The notes under the pieces were generated by a model, which worked only from the letters and a program-made list of their open reading frames with translations, was not told the origin of the DNA and did no database searches. Below, piece after piece: positions 53,717 to 63,039 of a stretch of DNA of 64,000 nt. Made by a program: the position numbers and the translations under genes. Source of the stretch: VYFG01 sp965248685 (lineage in GTDB: Bacteria > Pseudomonadota > Gammaproteobacteria > Arenicellales > Poriferihabitantaceae); contig CBDFKC010000004.1 in assembly GCA_965248685.1 (NCBI GenBank), positions 868,001 to 932,000 of the forward strand. The letters run 5' to 3'. Each line of letters starts with the position of its first letter. Within the stretch, counting starts at the first letter, position 1.

Positions 53717-55096
53717 ATGGTTAAGCCGTTGCGATTTCTCTTAAAAAATACCCAGTCCCGGCGCCATATTCTGCAGCTTATCGGCTCTACTTTGGCGGTT
53801 CTGACCATGGTGTTGATGTTCGGTCCCTATGTCGGTGGCGATTGGGCAAGATTTGAAAGTCAGGCAATATCTCTGTTATCAGCCCAGGGGTACGTAACGG
53901 GTGGGATCCCGGAAACCCAGCTGCCTCCTGGATATCCGGTATTTATTGCGCTGGTCTATACATTGGGCGGAAATCACCAGGTTGTGGTCGGGCTACAACT
54001 GATAATGTTGCTGGTTGCGACGAATTTAGTATTTCTAAGCCTTCGCCAGATAAATCTTAAAATTGCGTTTATCGGCATGCTAGGAGTTGGGTTAAACCCC
54101 TGGCTCGCCAGGGTTGCCAGCAGTACGATGTCGGAAACCCTGGGCGTTTTTTTATGTGCCCTGTTACTTTGGTTGTTTTCCACCATCTATAGGGGGCATC
54201 GGGGCACCGCCGCCTTGGTTTCATTCGGGGTCGTTTCGATTTTTCTCCCCCTGACGTCCCCGGCAACGATAATTCTCTGTTTATTTCTTTGGTTAATACT
54301 GGGGATTAAATTATTGCCGGAAGTTAGATCATTAGTGCTATTGCTGACAGGAACACTTATCGTATTTCTGCCTTGGGAGGTGCATTGCACCAAAGCATCG
54401 GGAAATTTCTGTGTCGCGCTCTATTCCTACCAATCCGACACCATAAACAACGACTTATTTCGTTGGTTTCGAAGCTGGGCCAAGCAGGAAAGTGACATCG
54501 ATTCGGCGCTGCATGTTTATGCAAACCGACAGAATTTTACGCTTACCCCGGACCGTGCATTCGATTCCGAACAGCAACGAGAGCAATTGACCCAGGCCAT
54601 ACTGGGGGATAAATTTGAGCGGTTTGCCACAACATTGAAGTTTGCGGAATTTGCCAGGGTCGCAGACGACAGGATTCGCGACTCTCCATTAGCCTACTAT
54701 TTGACCTTGCCGTTAATCCGAACTGCGACATTGTGGTTCGATATGGATCAATTAATCCACGTTCAGATGGAATACGTTGGTCGGCTATCACCCGGGATAT
54801 TTTCCCGGGATCGTTTGGAACTTGGTGGCAGTCGAGCATTAAAGCGGGTTTTTAAAGCGCTTGCCAGTACTGCGATCTACCCGTTATATATTTGCTATCC
54901 TCTGCTAATGCTGTGGGTTCTATATCTGGCTATAAAAAATCGAAACCACATTCCGCTTCTGATTGTGCTTTCAATTGTAATCTACTCGGCTATTTCGGGA
55001 TTCTATGCTCTCGGTGAGGCGAGACGGAATCTGGTTTTTATTCCAGCAATTCTTTTTCTGTTGCAATGGATTGGGTCGTCAAAGCGGTTGCCATAG
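53717..55096 (+). CDS. GT-C-like membrane glycosyltransferase/polytopic protein
   Basis: A 459-aa membrane protein with at least ten predicted helices. The first large periplasmic loop has QAISLLSAQGYVTGGIPETQ, reminiscent of the ArnT/PMT or GT39/83 N-terminus with its acidic residue (GGDWARFES). Function is tentative. The next frame downstream, to about 55199, encodes another hydrophobic stretch (VAIASVIYLTISNLILDRK), so the natural C-terminus may have been lost by frameshift. Confidence 0.7.
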   Translation: MVKPLRFLLKNTQSRRHILQLIGSTLAVLTMVLMFGPYVGGDWARFESQAISLLSAQGYVTGGIPETQLPPGYPVFIALVYTLGGNHQVVVGLQLIMLLVATNLVFLSLRQINLKIAFIGMLGVGLNPWLARVASSTMSETLGVFLCALLLWLFSTIYRGHRGTAALVSFGVVSIFLPLTSPATIILCLFLWLILGIKLLPEVRSLVLLLTGTLIVFLPWEVHCTKASGNFCVALYSYQSDTINNDLFRWFRSWAKQESDIDSALHVYANRQNFTLTPDRAFDSEQQREQLTQAILGDKFERFATTLKFAEFARVADDRIRDSPLAYYLTLPLIRTATLWFDMDQLIHVQMEYVGRLSPGIFSRDRLELGGSRALKRVFKALASTAIYPLYICYPLLMLWVLYLAIKNRNHIPLLIVLSIVIYSAISGFYALGEARRNLVFIPAILFLLQWIGSSKRLP

Positions 55097-55300
55097 CATC
55101 CGTGATTTATCTGACCATTTCCAATTTAATCTTGGACCGGAAAATAGTTGGGATAATGCCTATTTAGTTCAGCAGCAAGTGTTGTATTGGAGCAAAGAAA
55201 TCCGGGTTAAAAACGTTAACTTTGCTGAGGAAATTCCAAATTTCCGCCGCTCTGGTTTCACCCCATGCATGGCCATTATTACCTGAACGGGACAGGGTTA

Positions 55301-55318
55301 TTAATACACTACACTAGA
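55301..55318. repeat. Solo copy of the MITE terminal sequence
   Basis: TTAATACACTACACTAGA is identical to the right end plus flanking TAGA of the 4.7-5.0 kb element. A matching left end is not visible upstream, so it may be a solo end, a remnant, or chance. An 18-bp chance match in a window of this size is unlikely. Confidence 0.55.
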
Positions 55319-55328
55319 ATACGATAAA

Positions 55329-55772
55329 TTAGGGCTGTTCCCGCAGGGTATCGTTCAGCTGATGTAACTGTGAGAGCAGGGCCTGGGATTCTTTTTTGGT
55401 CAATTGGGTTGAACAAGCAACGTTGTGCTGCATATTAGCCACCGCCGGACCCAATGACCGAGCTCTTTCGGTTAACTCCACCGATACCTTGCGTTCGTCT
55501 TCACTATGACGCCTACGGGTAACCAGCCCGGCCTGTTCCATCCGCTTTAGCAGTGGCGATAACGTGCCTGAGTCTAGATGCAGCTTGGCACCTAGCGCAT
55601 TGACCGTGATATTCCCTATTGGTTGTAATGTTATGTAAACCAGATATTGGGGGTAGGTCATCCCCAATTTGCTCAGATAAGGTTGATAGCGTCGGACAAT
55701 GGCCTGGGAGCAGGAATACAGGGCAAAACACAGGCGTTGATCGAGTGGTGCAATTTCCAGGGGTTTATTCAT
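55329..55772 (-). CDS. ohrR: MarR/OhrR-family transcriptional regulator
   Basis: A 147-aa regulator. The redox-active Cys15 in QRLCFALYS, the TYPQYLVYITL segment, and the wHTH LHLDSGTLSPLLKRMEQAGLV with RRRHSEDERKVSV wing are those of OhrR, a repressor released by organic hydroperoxides. The ohr target gene itself is not in the window. An AT-rich inverted repeat lies about 70 bp upstream. Confidence 0.9.
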   Translation of the reverse strand: MNKPLEIAPLDQRLCFALYSCSQAIVRRYQPYLSKLGMTYPQYLVYITLQPIGNITVNALGAKLHLDSGTLSPLLKRMEQAGLVTRRRHSEDERKVSVELTERARSLGPAVANMQHNVACSTQLTKKESQALLSQLHQLNDTLREQP

Positions 55773-55839
55773 TGGGGGCTCAGTCTCACCAGTTCACGGC
55801 TGGGCTCCAGATTATAGAGTGAATCTGGCATATCGCCAA

Positions 55840-55874
55840 TTTAATTGTGTGTAATTAAATAATGCACAATTAAA
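55840..55874. promoter_or_regulatory. Candidate OhrR operator
   Basis: TTTAATTGTG at 55840-55849 and its inverse CACAATTAAA at 55865-55874, separated by 15 bp, contain ACAATT cores as in known OhrR operators. Located between ohrR (-) and the outer-membrane protein gene (+), it may control one or both. Confidence 0.6.
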
Positions 55875-55945
55875 TGAACTTTTCGTATTTCAGGATTTCT
55901 ATAAGAATTCGTTTTTCCAATTAATTATTTTTAGAGGATTACCTT

Positions 55946-56656
55946 ATGTCTGTTAAATCCACCCTTGTAGCCACTGCGGCTATTTCCGCTTTTTCATTGT
56001 CTGCCCATGCTGCTTCCGGTTGGTATGTCTCAGGTAACGTTGCTTCAACCGATATTGATACGATTTCAACCATTAGTGCGCCCCTGGCGGGGACTCCTAG
56101 ATCAATCGATTTGTCGTCTGATAGCGACACTGGGTTTGGTTTGGCAATTGGGCGTACGGTGGCGGACTACGCCAATGGCAGTCTGCTCATCGAGCTCGGT
56201 TGGAATCAGGCGGAATCTGATATCGAAGAGGTTGTGTTTAACACCAATTCATTTCGCGCTGATCAGGGCCGTTCAGTGGGAGATATTTCTGTTCAGACAT
56301 TTTCCGTGGATGCAATCTACCAATTCGGTAAATCGAGTCTGAAACCCTACCTTGGATTCGGCATTGGTTTGACTGACGTTGACATTGACGTTCGTTACGG
56401 TGGCTCAGTAAATGCACCAGCTGGCTCACCGCCTAATATAAATGATAGTGATAACGTGCTTTCCCTGCAGTACAGGGCAGGACTTGAATACAGCGTCAAC
56501 AATTCCTGGGGTGTTTTTGCTGAGTATAAATTTGTCGACGTTGATGATATCTCGGTTAGTCGTATTGGCGGCGGACCCGGCGGTCTGGCAACGACCTCCC
56601 AGGAAGGCGATTTCGATATCGGCAGTTTTCTGCTCGGGGTTAAATATGGCTGGTAA
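55946..56656 (+). CDS. Outer-membrane beta-barrel protein, OmpA/opacity-like
   Basis: A 236-aa protein with a Sec signal peptide (MSVKSTLVATAAISAFSLSA, cut near AHAA). The mature part has alternating short strands and ends in FLLGVKYGW, a C-terminal aromatic as in outer-membrane barrels. Repeated motifs FGLAIGRTVADY, FGIGLTDVDID and FAEYKFVDVDD suit an eight-stranded OmpX/OmpW-like barrel. The Shine-Dalgarno TTAGAGGATTACC is good. Divergent from ohrR, followed by an intrinsic terminator. Confidence 0.82.
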   Translation: MSVKSTLVATAAISAFSLSAHAASGWYVSGNVASTDIDTISTISAPLAGTPRSIDLSSDSDTGFGLAIGRTVADYANGSLLIELGWNQAESDIEEVVFNTNSFRADQGRSVGDISVQTFSVDAIYQFGKSSLKPYLGFGIGLTDVDIDVRYGGSVNAPAGSPPNINDSDNVLSLQYRAGLEYSVNNSWGVFAEYKFVDVDDISVSRIGGGPGGLATTSQEGDFDIGSFLLGVKYGW

Positions 56657-56698
56657 TCAATTAGAATAATTTTGATAAGCGGGGCACCCGCTACCTAG

Positions 56699-56729
56699 AA
56701 ATTGCCGGCTATAGCGCCGGCAATTTTTT
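56699..56729 (+). terminator. Intrinsic terminator after the outer-membrane protein gene
   Basis: AAATTGCCGGC and GCCGGCAATTT make a strong GC-rich stem, loop TATAGC, followed by TTTT. Both arms also contain A/T tracts, so it may work in both directions, but it sits 43 bp after the stop of the barrel gene. Confidence 0.9.
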
Positions 56730-56873
56730 GATTTCGGTGTGATCAGATCCCGGGATCACGAATACCGAAATTGACTTCGCGCAGCGGATCAAAGCGCTAA
56801 ATTTGCTCAAGGTTATGCGAACCAGGATTTCAATACGGTATACTGCGCCGCCCGAAATCTCTGAGCAAGAATA

Positions 56874-57785
56874 ATGTGGTTCAAAAACCTGGTTATATTC
56901 CAATTCGAGCAAACACCGGAATTTACTGATGATCTATTGGCTGAGGGTCTTGAGCAAAACCGGTTTTCTCCTTGTGGGCCACAACAACCTGTTTCCCTGG
57001 GGTGGACTTCCCCAATGGGCGAGTTATCCGAACAGTTGTATCACCCAGGGTCGGGAATTTTCCTGCTGACCGCACGTAGAGAGGAGCGAATCCTGCCCGC
57101 TACCGTGGTGCGGGAGGCGATGGAGGAGAAGGTGCTCGAAATTGAGGTACGGGAACAACGCAAAGTTGGCCGTAAGCAAAAACTGGATATTCGGGACGAA
57201 TTGGTATTCGAGATGATGCCCCGGGCCTTTACCCGCTCCAACCGGGTTCAGGGTATGTTGCTCCCCGAGCAAAATCTGCTGGTCATTGACACAGCGAGCC
57301 GTGCCAGGGCAGAGGAATGGGTGAGTTTACTACGGCAGTCCCTGGGAAGTTTGCCGGTGCGCCCGGTCGAACTAAAGCAATCCCTCTCAAGCGTGTTTAC
57401 CAGTTGGCTGAGCGGTAAGGTCAGTTTGCCCCGGCAAATAGAGCCAACCGACGAATGTGAATTGCAATCACCCGAAGAATCCGGTGCGGTTATTCGCTGT
57501 CGACGCCAGGATCTTTCGGCGCAGGAAATCAAGGCGCACCTGGACGCCGGAAAGCTGGTTACACGGATAGCAGTAAACTGGAATCAGGATATTTCTTTTG
57601 TTATAAATCAAAGTGCTGAAATTAAACGACTGCGATTTAGCGATACCATGATAGAACAGGCCAGCGCCGACGGTGCTGCGGACAAAGCTGCTGAATTCGA
57701 CGCACGATTCGCCCTAATGGGATTGGAACTGTCCCGTTTCCTGCCCTCCCTGTGGGAGGTACTTGGAGGCCTTAGGGAAGTTTGA
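56874..57785 (+). CDS. rdgC: Recombination-associated protein RdgC
   Basis: A 303-aa ring-forming DNA-binding protein that restrains RecA. MWFKNLVIFQFEQ is the family N-terminus; LGWTSPMGE and VVREAMEEKV are typical too. RdgC is largely confined to beta- and gammaproteobacteria, which supports the phylogeny. Its stop is 28 bp ahead of the moxR-like ATG, so it may start a small operon. Confidence 0.94.
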   Translation: MWFKNLVIFQFEQTPEFTDDLLAEGLEQNRFSPCGPQQPVSLGWTSPMGELSEQLYHPGSGIFLLTARREERILPATVVREAMEEKVLEIEVREQRKVGRKQKLDIRDELVFEMMPRAFTRSNRVQGMLLPEQNLLVIDTASRARAEEWVSLLRQSLGSLPVRPVELKQSLSSVFTSWLSGKVSLPRQIEPTDECELQSPEESGAVIRCRRQDLSAQEIKAHLDAGKLVTRIAVNWNQDISFVINQSAEIKRLRFSDTMIEQASADGAADKAAEFDARFALMGLELSRFLPSLWEVLGGLREV

Positions 57786-57813
57786 TCTGGAATAATATTT
57801 GTTGAGAAATAAT

Positions 57814-58656
57814 ATGAAATTCGAAGGAACACAGCAATATGTTGCAACGGAGGACCTTCAGCTGGCGGTCAATGCTGCGGTAACACTACAACGTCCGTTA
57901 TTGATAAAAGGGGAACCCGGAACGGGGAAAACCATGCTCGCGGAGCAAGTTGCAGAGGCCCTCCAGATGCCGCTGATTCAATGGCATATTAAATCAACTA
58001 CCCGAGCGCAGCAGGGCTTGTACGAATACGATGCGGTATCCCGTCTGCGAGATTCTCAACTTGGCAATGATGTAGACGATATTAGCCAGTACATTACTCA
58101 GGGTAAGTTGTGGCAGGCCTTCGAATCGCCGCAGCAGGTAGTATTGCTGATCGATGAAATCGACAAAGCGGATATCGAGTTTCCCAATGATCTGTTGCTG
58201 GAACTGGATCGCATGGAATTCCATGTCTATGAAACAGGGGAATCAATTAAAGCAACCCATCGACCGGTAATTATCATCACCAGTAACAATGAAAAGGAAT
58301 TGCCCGATGCGTTTTTACGCCGTTGCTTTTTTCACTTCATCAAGTTCCCCGACAAGAAGACAATGAGCCAAATAATCAAGGTGCACTATCCTGATATTCA
58401 GCCCCGATTGGTCCAGGACGCGATGGAAATTTTCTTTGAGGTTAGAGAAGTACCAGGCCTTAAAAAAAGGCCGTCTACCAGTGAGTTGATAGACTGGTTA
58501 AAGTTATTGATGTCAGATGACATTCCAGACGAAATTTTACAGCAGCGGGATCAATCTAAAGCCATTCCGCCACTGTACGGTGCTTTGCTCAAGAATGAGC
58601 AAGATGTTCATTTGTTGGAAAGACTGGCGTTTATGCATCGCCGAGAAAGTCGTTAA
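57814..58656 (+). CDS. MoxR-family AAA+ ATPase
   Basis: A 280-aa ATPase. Walker A is GEPGTGKTMLAE, Walker B is VVLLIDEIDKAD, sensor-1 is IITSNNEKELPDAFLRRC. ATG at 57814 fits family starts; a TTG at 57799 would add five residues. MoxR proteins with a VWA partner act as metallo-enzyme chaperones (CoxD-CoxE, NorQ-NorD type). The VWA partner follows at once, but its client is not adjacent. Confidence 0.93.
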   Translation: MKFEGTQQYVATEDLQLAVNAAVTLQRPLLIKGEPGTGKTMLAEQVAEALQMPLIQWHIKSTTRAQQGLYEYDAVSRLRDSQLGNDVDDISQYITQGKLWQAFESPQQVVLLIDEIDKADIEFPNDLLLELDRMEFHVYETGESIKATHRPVIIITSNNEKELPDAFLRRCFFHFIKFPDKKTMSQIIKVHYPDIQPRLVQDAMEIFFEVREVPGLKKRPSTSELIDWLKLLMSDDIPDEILQQRDQSKAIPPLYGALLKNEQDVHLLERLAFMHRRESR

Positions 58657-58667
58657 ATAAATTCACT

Positions 58668-59843
58668 TTGCTAGTCAACTTTTTTTATTGTCTGAAACAA
58701 TTTGGGGTTCCGGTTTCGATACGGGAGCACCTGGACTTGCTGGCGGCATTGGAATCAAATCTTGCATTTTCCAATCAGGAACAGTTTTATTTTCTTGCCC
58801 GAACAGCCCTGGTCAAGGACGAGAAGCACTTTGATAAATTTGACCGCGCGATAAGCGCATTCTGGTCAGGTCTCGAGTCCATGGATGGACTGATTGAAGC
58901 ACTCATCCCCGACGACTGGTTACGTAGCGAGTTTGTCAAACAATTGAGCCTGGAAGAGCGGGAGAAAATTCAAAGCCTGGGTGGTCTCGACGAATTAATC
59001 GAAAAATTCAAGGAAAGATTGGCTGAGCAGGAAAAGCGCCACGCAGGGGGTAATAAATGGATTGGCACTGGCGGAACCTCGCCATTTGGTCACGGCGGAT
59101 ACCATCCCAGTGGTATCCGGATTGGTGGGCCGGGACAACACAACAGGGCGGTTAAAGTTTGGGACAAAAGAGAATTTCGAAATCTTGATGATTCTGTTGA
59201 ACTTGGAACCCGCAATCTGAAAATTGCCATGCGGCGTTTGCGCCGGTTTGCCCGGGAGGGCGCGGCGGATCAGCTGGACCTTGATGAAACGATTCGTTCC
59301 ACTGCAAAAAATGCCGGATTGCTCGATATCAAAATGGTTCCAGAACGGCATAATGCCGTCAAGGTGCTGATTTTTTTCGATGTTGGCGGCTCGATGAATC
59401 GCCACGTCTTAACCTGTGAAGAGCTTTTTTCCGCTGCCCGAACTGAATTCAAACATCTGGAATACTACTATTTTCATAATTTCATCTACGAATCGGTTTG
59501 GAAAGATAACCGGCGACGATACAACGAAGGGTTTCCCACCCATGACGTTATGAACAAATACTCCGCCGACTATAAGGTTATTTTCGTTGGTGATGCATCC
59601 ATGTCACCCTGGGAAATTGTCTATCCAGGGGGCAGTGTCGAGCATAATAATCCTGAGCCCGGACAACTCTGGATGGAACGGATGATCCATACCTTCGACA
59701 AAGTTGCCTGGATAAATCCGGTACCTGAGGAGCAGTGGGAATATACCCAGTCTATCGATATTGTTCGCCAGACCGTTGCCGACAAGATGTTTCCGTTGAC
59801 GGTCAAGGGGCTGGAACAGGCTATGGGACATCTTGCGAAGTAG
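58668..59843 (+). CDS. VWA-domain protein, CoxE-like partner of MoxR
   Basis: A 391-aa protein. A helical N-terminal region is followed by a basic Gly-rich stretch (GTGGTSPFGHGGYHPSG), then the VWA domain with a MIDAS of the FDVGGSMNRHV type. The start is TTG at 58668, only 12 bp after the moxR stop. With MoxR it likely forms an insertase-like complex that acts on an enzyme elsewhere in the cell. Confidence 0.9.
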   Translation: MLVNFFYCLKQFGVPVSIREHLDLLAALESNLAFSNQEQFYFLARTALVKDEKHFDKFDRAISAFWSGLESMDGLIEALIPDDWLRSEFVKQLSLEEREKIQSLGGLDELIEKFKERLAEQEKRHAGGNKWIGTGGTSPFGHGGYHPSGIRIGGPGQHNRAVKVWDKREFRNLDDSVELGTRNLKIAMRRLRRFAREGAADQLDLDETIRSTAKNAGLLDIKMVPERHNAVKVLIFFDVGGSMNRHVLTCEELFSAARTEFKHLEYYYFHNFIYESVWKDNRRRYNEGFPTHDVMNKYSADYKVIFVGDASMSPWEIVYPGGSVEHNNPEPGQLWMERMIHTFDKVAWINPVPEEQWEYTQSIDIVRQTVADKMFPLTVKGLEQAMGHLAK

Positions 59844-59901
59844 CTTGTAATAGTTTTTAATATTTCCTGGCAAATAGTTATATATAAATTGGGTTAAGTC
59901 T

Positions 59902-61083
59902 ATGCAGTCAAGCGACGGTAAAACACGAGATCTGGTTTTAACAATTCCTGGTTCGGGTTGGGATTTTGGGATATCCCGGCACAGATATCACGAAATTGAG
60001 AGACCGTTTGGTCCCCATTACACAATCTATAATCGTCGATTGATGGCTTGCTGCTTCGACCAGATTGACACCGTAGATGGCTATTGGTTGCTGCGCCAGA
60101 AAGCAGCTGTACTGCATACCGGTGAATTCCCCTTGCAGTTTAAAGGGCCGGATGCGGAAAAACTATTAAACAGGATTTTTACCCAAGATATCGGTAAAGC
60201 CAAGGTAGGACGATGCGGCTATGGTCTGGCCTGCTATGAAGATGGTGGATTGATTACCGACGGCGTATTTTTACGTATTGCCGAAGATTGTTTTTGGTAT
60301 GCACAGGCAGACGGTGATTTATACAGCTGGGCCCGGGCCCACAGTATCGGACTGGATGTCGAGATCACTGATCCTGAGATCAATGTATCCCAGGTGCAGG
60401 GTCCCAATGCCCTGAAAATACTTGAGGCTGCTGCTGACAAAATGCCGGAACCATTTGGATATTTTGCGATGGCAAAAGTGGATTTCGGTGGACAACAAGT
60501 CTTCATCAGCCGAACCGGTTATACCAATGAGTTGGGCTGGGAATTTTATACCGAACCACACCATGATGCTGCGGCTTTGTGGAACCACTTGTCACAAAAA
60601 GGGGCTCCTTTCGGGATGGGATTATTTGGTCTCGATTCCATGCATATAAGACGTATTGAAGCGGGCATCCTCAACGCAGGCTCAGACTTTAATCGTTTCA
60701 CCAATCCTTTTGAGGTCGGCCTAGGAAAATTTGTTGATATGGATAAGCCTGATTTTATCGGCAAAACCGCGCTACAGTCTGCGCCCCGGGGAACACGATT
60801 GACCGGTCTGGTTTGTCCAGATGCCGAACCTCATATCGGTGGTGAAATCATTTCGCAAGATAAACAGATTGGAAGGGTAACCGCTGGTGCAATGTCGCCA
60901 TTTTTACAAAAAGGTATTGGCATGGCCTTGATGAACCAGAGCGGATTTGAAGATGAGCTGGCGGTGGGTATTCGGTGTGTGGATGGCGTATTGCACCAGG
61001 GCGAGCTGGCGACGCTGCCTTTGTATGACAAACTAGCGGAAATCCCACGGGGGAAAGTTGTCGATATCCCTCGGCGAATCTAG
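59902..61083 (+). CDS. GcvT-family aminomethyltransferase-like protein
   Basis: A 393-aa folate-binding T-protein-fold protein. Family motifs are LNRIFTQDIGKAKVGRCGYG, VSQVQGPNALKIL, RTGYTNELGWEFYTE and LDSMHIRRIEAGI. It lacks the GcvPH genes and the classical start of GcvT, and could be a demethylase (DMSP, dimethylglycine or sarcosine type) or a YgfZ-like protein; length favours a demethylase-like member. Confidence 0.87.
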   Translation: MQSSDGKTRDLVLTIPGSGWDFGISRHRYHEIERPFGPHYTIYNRRLMACCFDQIDTVDGYWLLRQKAAVLHTGEFPLQFKGPDAEKLLNRIFTQDIGKAKVGRCGYGLACYEDGGLITDGVFLRIAEDCFWYAQADGDLYSWARAHSIGLDVEITDPEINVSQVQGPNALKILEAAADKMPEPFGYFAMAKVDFGGQQVFISRTGYTNELGWEFYTEPHHDAAALWNHLSQKGAPFGMGLFGLDSMHIRRIEAGILNAGSDFNRFTNPFEVGLGKFVDMDKPDFIGKTALQSAPRGTRLTGLVCPDAEPHIGGEIISQDKQIGRVTAGAMSPFLQKGIGMALMNQSGFEDELAVGIRCVDGVLHQGELATLPLYDKLAEIPRGKVVDIPRRI

Positions 61084-61208
61084 ATTCTTAGCGGCTTTGT
61101 TCCAAGTAAGACATGTCTGATCAACCAGATCAGCTGACTGGAACTGAAAAAATGAACTCAGGTGGCTAACCGATCAGCGGGTAAATTGGGCAACTGGTAT
61201 TTTCAACA

Positions 61209-61826
61209 CTAATCTGTTGTCCCTGAGAACCATAACCGAATCCCCAGGGCAATCAACGCTGCGCCAAGTATCCGGTTTATCCATCGACCAGCTTTCAGTA
61301 GACGGTCCCGTACGCTGGATATTTGCAATACGTAGACGAACAACAGCCAAAATCCCGCGCTTACTCCGATTGTTGTTGCTACCAGTAAACCCTGTTCTGT
61401 GTTGGTTGATTCGGGGTTGACGTATACCGCGAAAACACCCAGGTAAAATAACGGACCTTTGGGATTAAGAATGTTATTCAAAAATCCCTGTCGCCACCAT
61501 TTCCCAGGGTGGATTTTGTTGGTCTCGATATCTCCAGATGCCGCGGCGTTAGAACGGAAACTTTGCAGTCCGAGAAAAATCAGGTATGCGCCACCCGCTA
61601 TCTTTAGAATTGTAAATGCGACGATACTGGTGGAAATTATCCAGCCGATGCCAAGCAGGCAATACGTTACGTGGACCAAGTTGCCGGTCAGAATGCCAGC
61701 GCTGGTCCATCCACCTGCATGTTTCCCTCCGACAACGGTATTTCGGGTAACCAGAGCAAAGTCGGGCCCAGGGCTAATCATGATTAAAATCGTGAGACCA
61801 GCAACTGCAAGGAGATCAATAATCAT
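61209..61826 (-). CDS. LysE-family amino-acid exporter
   Basis: A 205-aa membrane protein with six predicted helices. The N-terminal MISPGPDFALVTRNTVVGGK is the LysE/RhtB signature. It exports amino acids or derivatives (homoserine, threonine and lysine in relatives). Divergent/convergent with neighbours, no partner. Confidence 0.93.
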   Translation of the reverse strand: MIIDLLAVAGLTILIMISPGPDFALVTRNTVVGGKHAGGWTSAGILTGNLVHVTYCLLGIGWIISTSIVAFTILKIAGGAYLIFLGLQSFRSNAAASGDIETNKIHPGKWWRQGFLNNILNPKGPLFYLGVFAVYVNPESTNTEQGLLVATTIGVSAGFWLLFVYVLQISSVRDRLLKAGRWINRILGAALIALGIRLWFSGTTD

Positions 61827-61953
61827 TTTGTGAGACTACTCCAGGACAGGGTAACGGTCAAAGCCGCTAACAATTGGACTGAGGTAATTGAAAATCGACG
61901 CCCTCAGTATCAGCCCAAAAGCGCCGCGGTCGGGTAATCCCGGGAAGGGTTGG

Positions 61954-62772
61954 TTAGCGCAAATGGGTGTTAAAAAAACTGGTTGTCCGGTCCCAGGCAG
62001 TGGCGGCATCATCAGCGTCATACCGGGCGCTGGTTGGATTGGCAAACGCATGATCCGCCTCATACCAATGTAACTCGCTGGACTTGCCGGCGGACTCCAT
62101 TGCCGTTTCAAACCCCGACACCATGTCGCTGTTGATCCAACCGTCTTTAGTCGCAAAATGTCCCATCACTGGCCCCTTGAGGGAACCAAGTTCCGTAGAT
62201 TGTTTTGTCACGTTGCCATAATAAACTACGGTAGCATCCACCGGCACGGCGAGAGATGCATTCAGCGACCAGCCCCCACCAAAACACCAGCCAACAGTGC
62301 CAATCTTGCCGCTGGAAGTAGGGTGATTACCAAGGTGATCTATCCAGCTCACCAGGGTATCAGTCGCCTGACTCCCGTCTACGGATTGCATCAAACTTCT
62401 GGCCCCCGCAGCATCGGTTGCGACCTCGCCGTCATACAGATCCACTGCCAGGGCAAGGTATCCGAGCTTGGCGAATTCTGCGGCGACGGATCTAATCTGA
62501 TCGTTCAACCCCCACCATTCATGAATTAATAGTATAGCCGAGGCTTTTGCGGCATCGGGCAGCGCCATGGCGGCTGATACTGGTTTACCTCCGGCTGATG
62601 TAATGTTGACCATTTCAGTTTGCCCAGCTGCAGCTCGGGCCAATTCAGGATAAGCCAGAACCGTGGCGAGGGGCAGGCTGATCAGGCCCTTTAGAAACTG
62701 GCGTCGTTGATTCGAAGTAAGTTTGATTGGCGGTAGATTTTGCTGGTTGCCGCATCCGGTGATTTCACACAT
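61954..62772 (-). CDS. Dienelactone hydrolase family protein with Tat signal
   Basis: A 272-aa alpha/beta-hydrolase. The Tat signal (Arg23-Arg24 in QRRQFLKGLI) indicates periplasmic export. The active site is Cys163 in VGWCFGGGWS, Glu86 in IHEWWGLND, Asp in TKDGWIN and His in EADHAFANP, all of dienelactone-hydrolase type. It may act on lactones or esters outside the cell membrane. A preceding Cys-rich MCEITGCG is unusual for a Tat leader. Confidence 0.9.
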   Translation of the reverse strand: MCEITGCGNQQNLPPIKLTSNQRRQFLKGLISLPLATVLAYPELARAAAGQTEMVNITSAGGKPVSAAMALPDAAKASAILLIHEWWGLNDQIRSVAAEFAKLGYLALAVDLYDGEVATDAAGARSLMQSVDGSQATDTLVSWIDHLGNHPTSSGKIGTVGWCFGGGWSLNASLAVPVDATVVYYGNVTKQSTELGSLKGPVMGHFATKDGWINSDMVSGFETAMESAGKSSELHWYEADHAFANPTSARYDADDAATAWDRTTSFFNTHLR

Positions 62773-63039
62773 GATATTTTCCCTGGTAGTAGTTAGTTGG
62801 TGGATAGTGATAGCCTATTCGAGCACTTGGTAACGAACTGGTTCCCTATCCCAATTGTTGGGACATCCTCGAACAATCGAAGATAGTATCCCCGGTTAAC
62901 AGAATAAGTTGGTAATCGGCACGAAGAGTTTTTATAATATATAGGTATAATTTATAAATATCATAAAACTTATTGATCGATTTATAGATTCTGCAACCCA
63001 CTCAGGGAATCCTGAATCAACTTCTAATTCGCCAGATTA

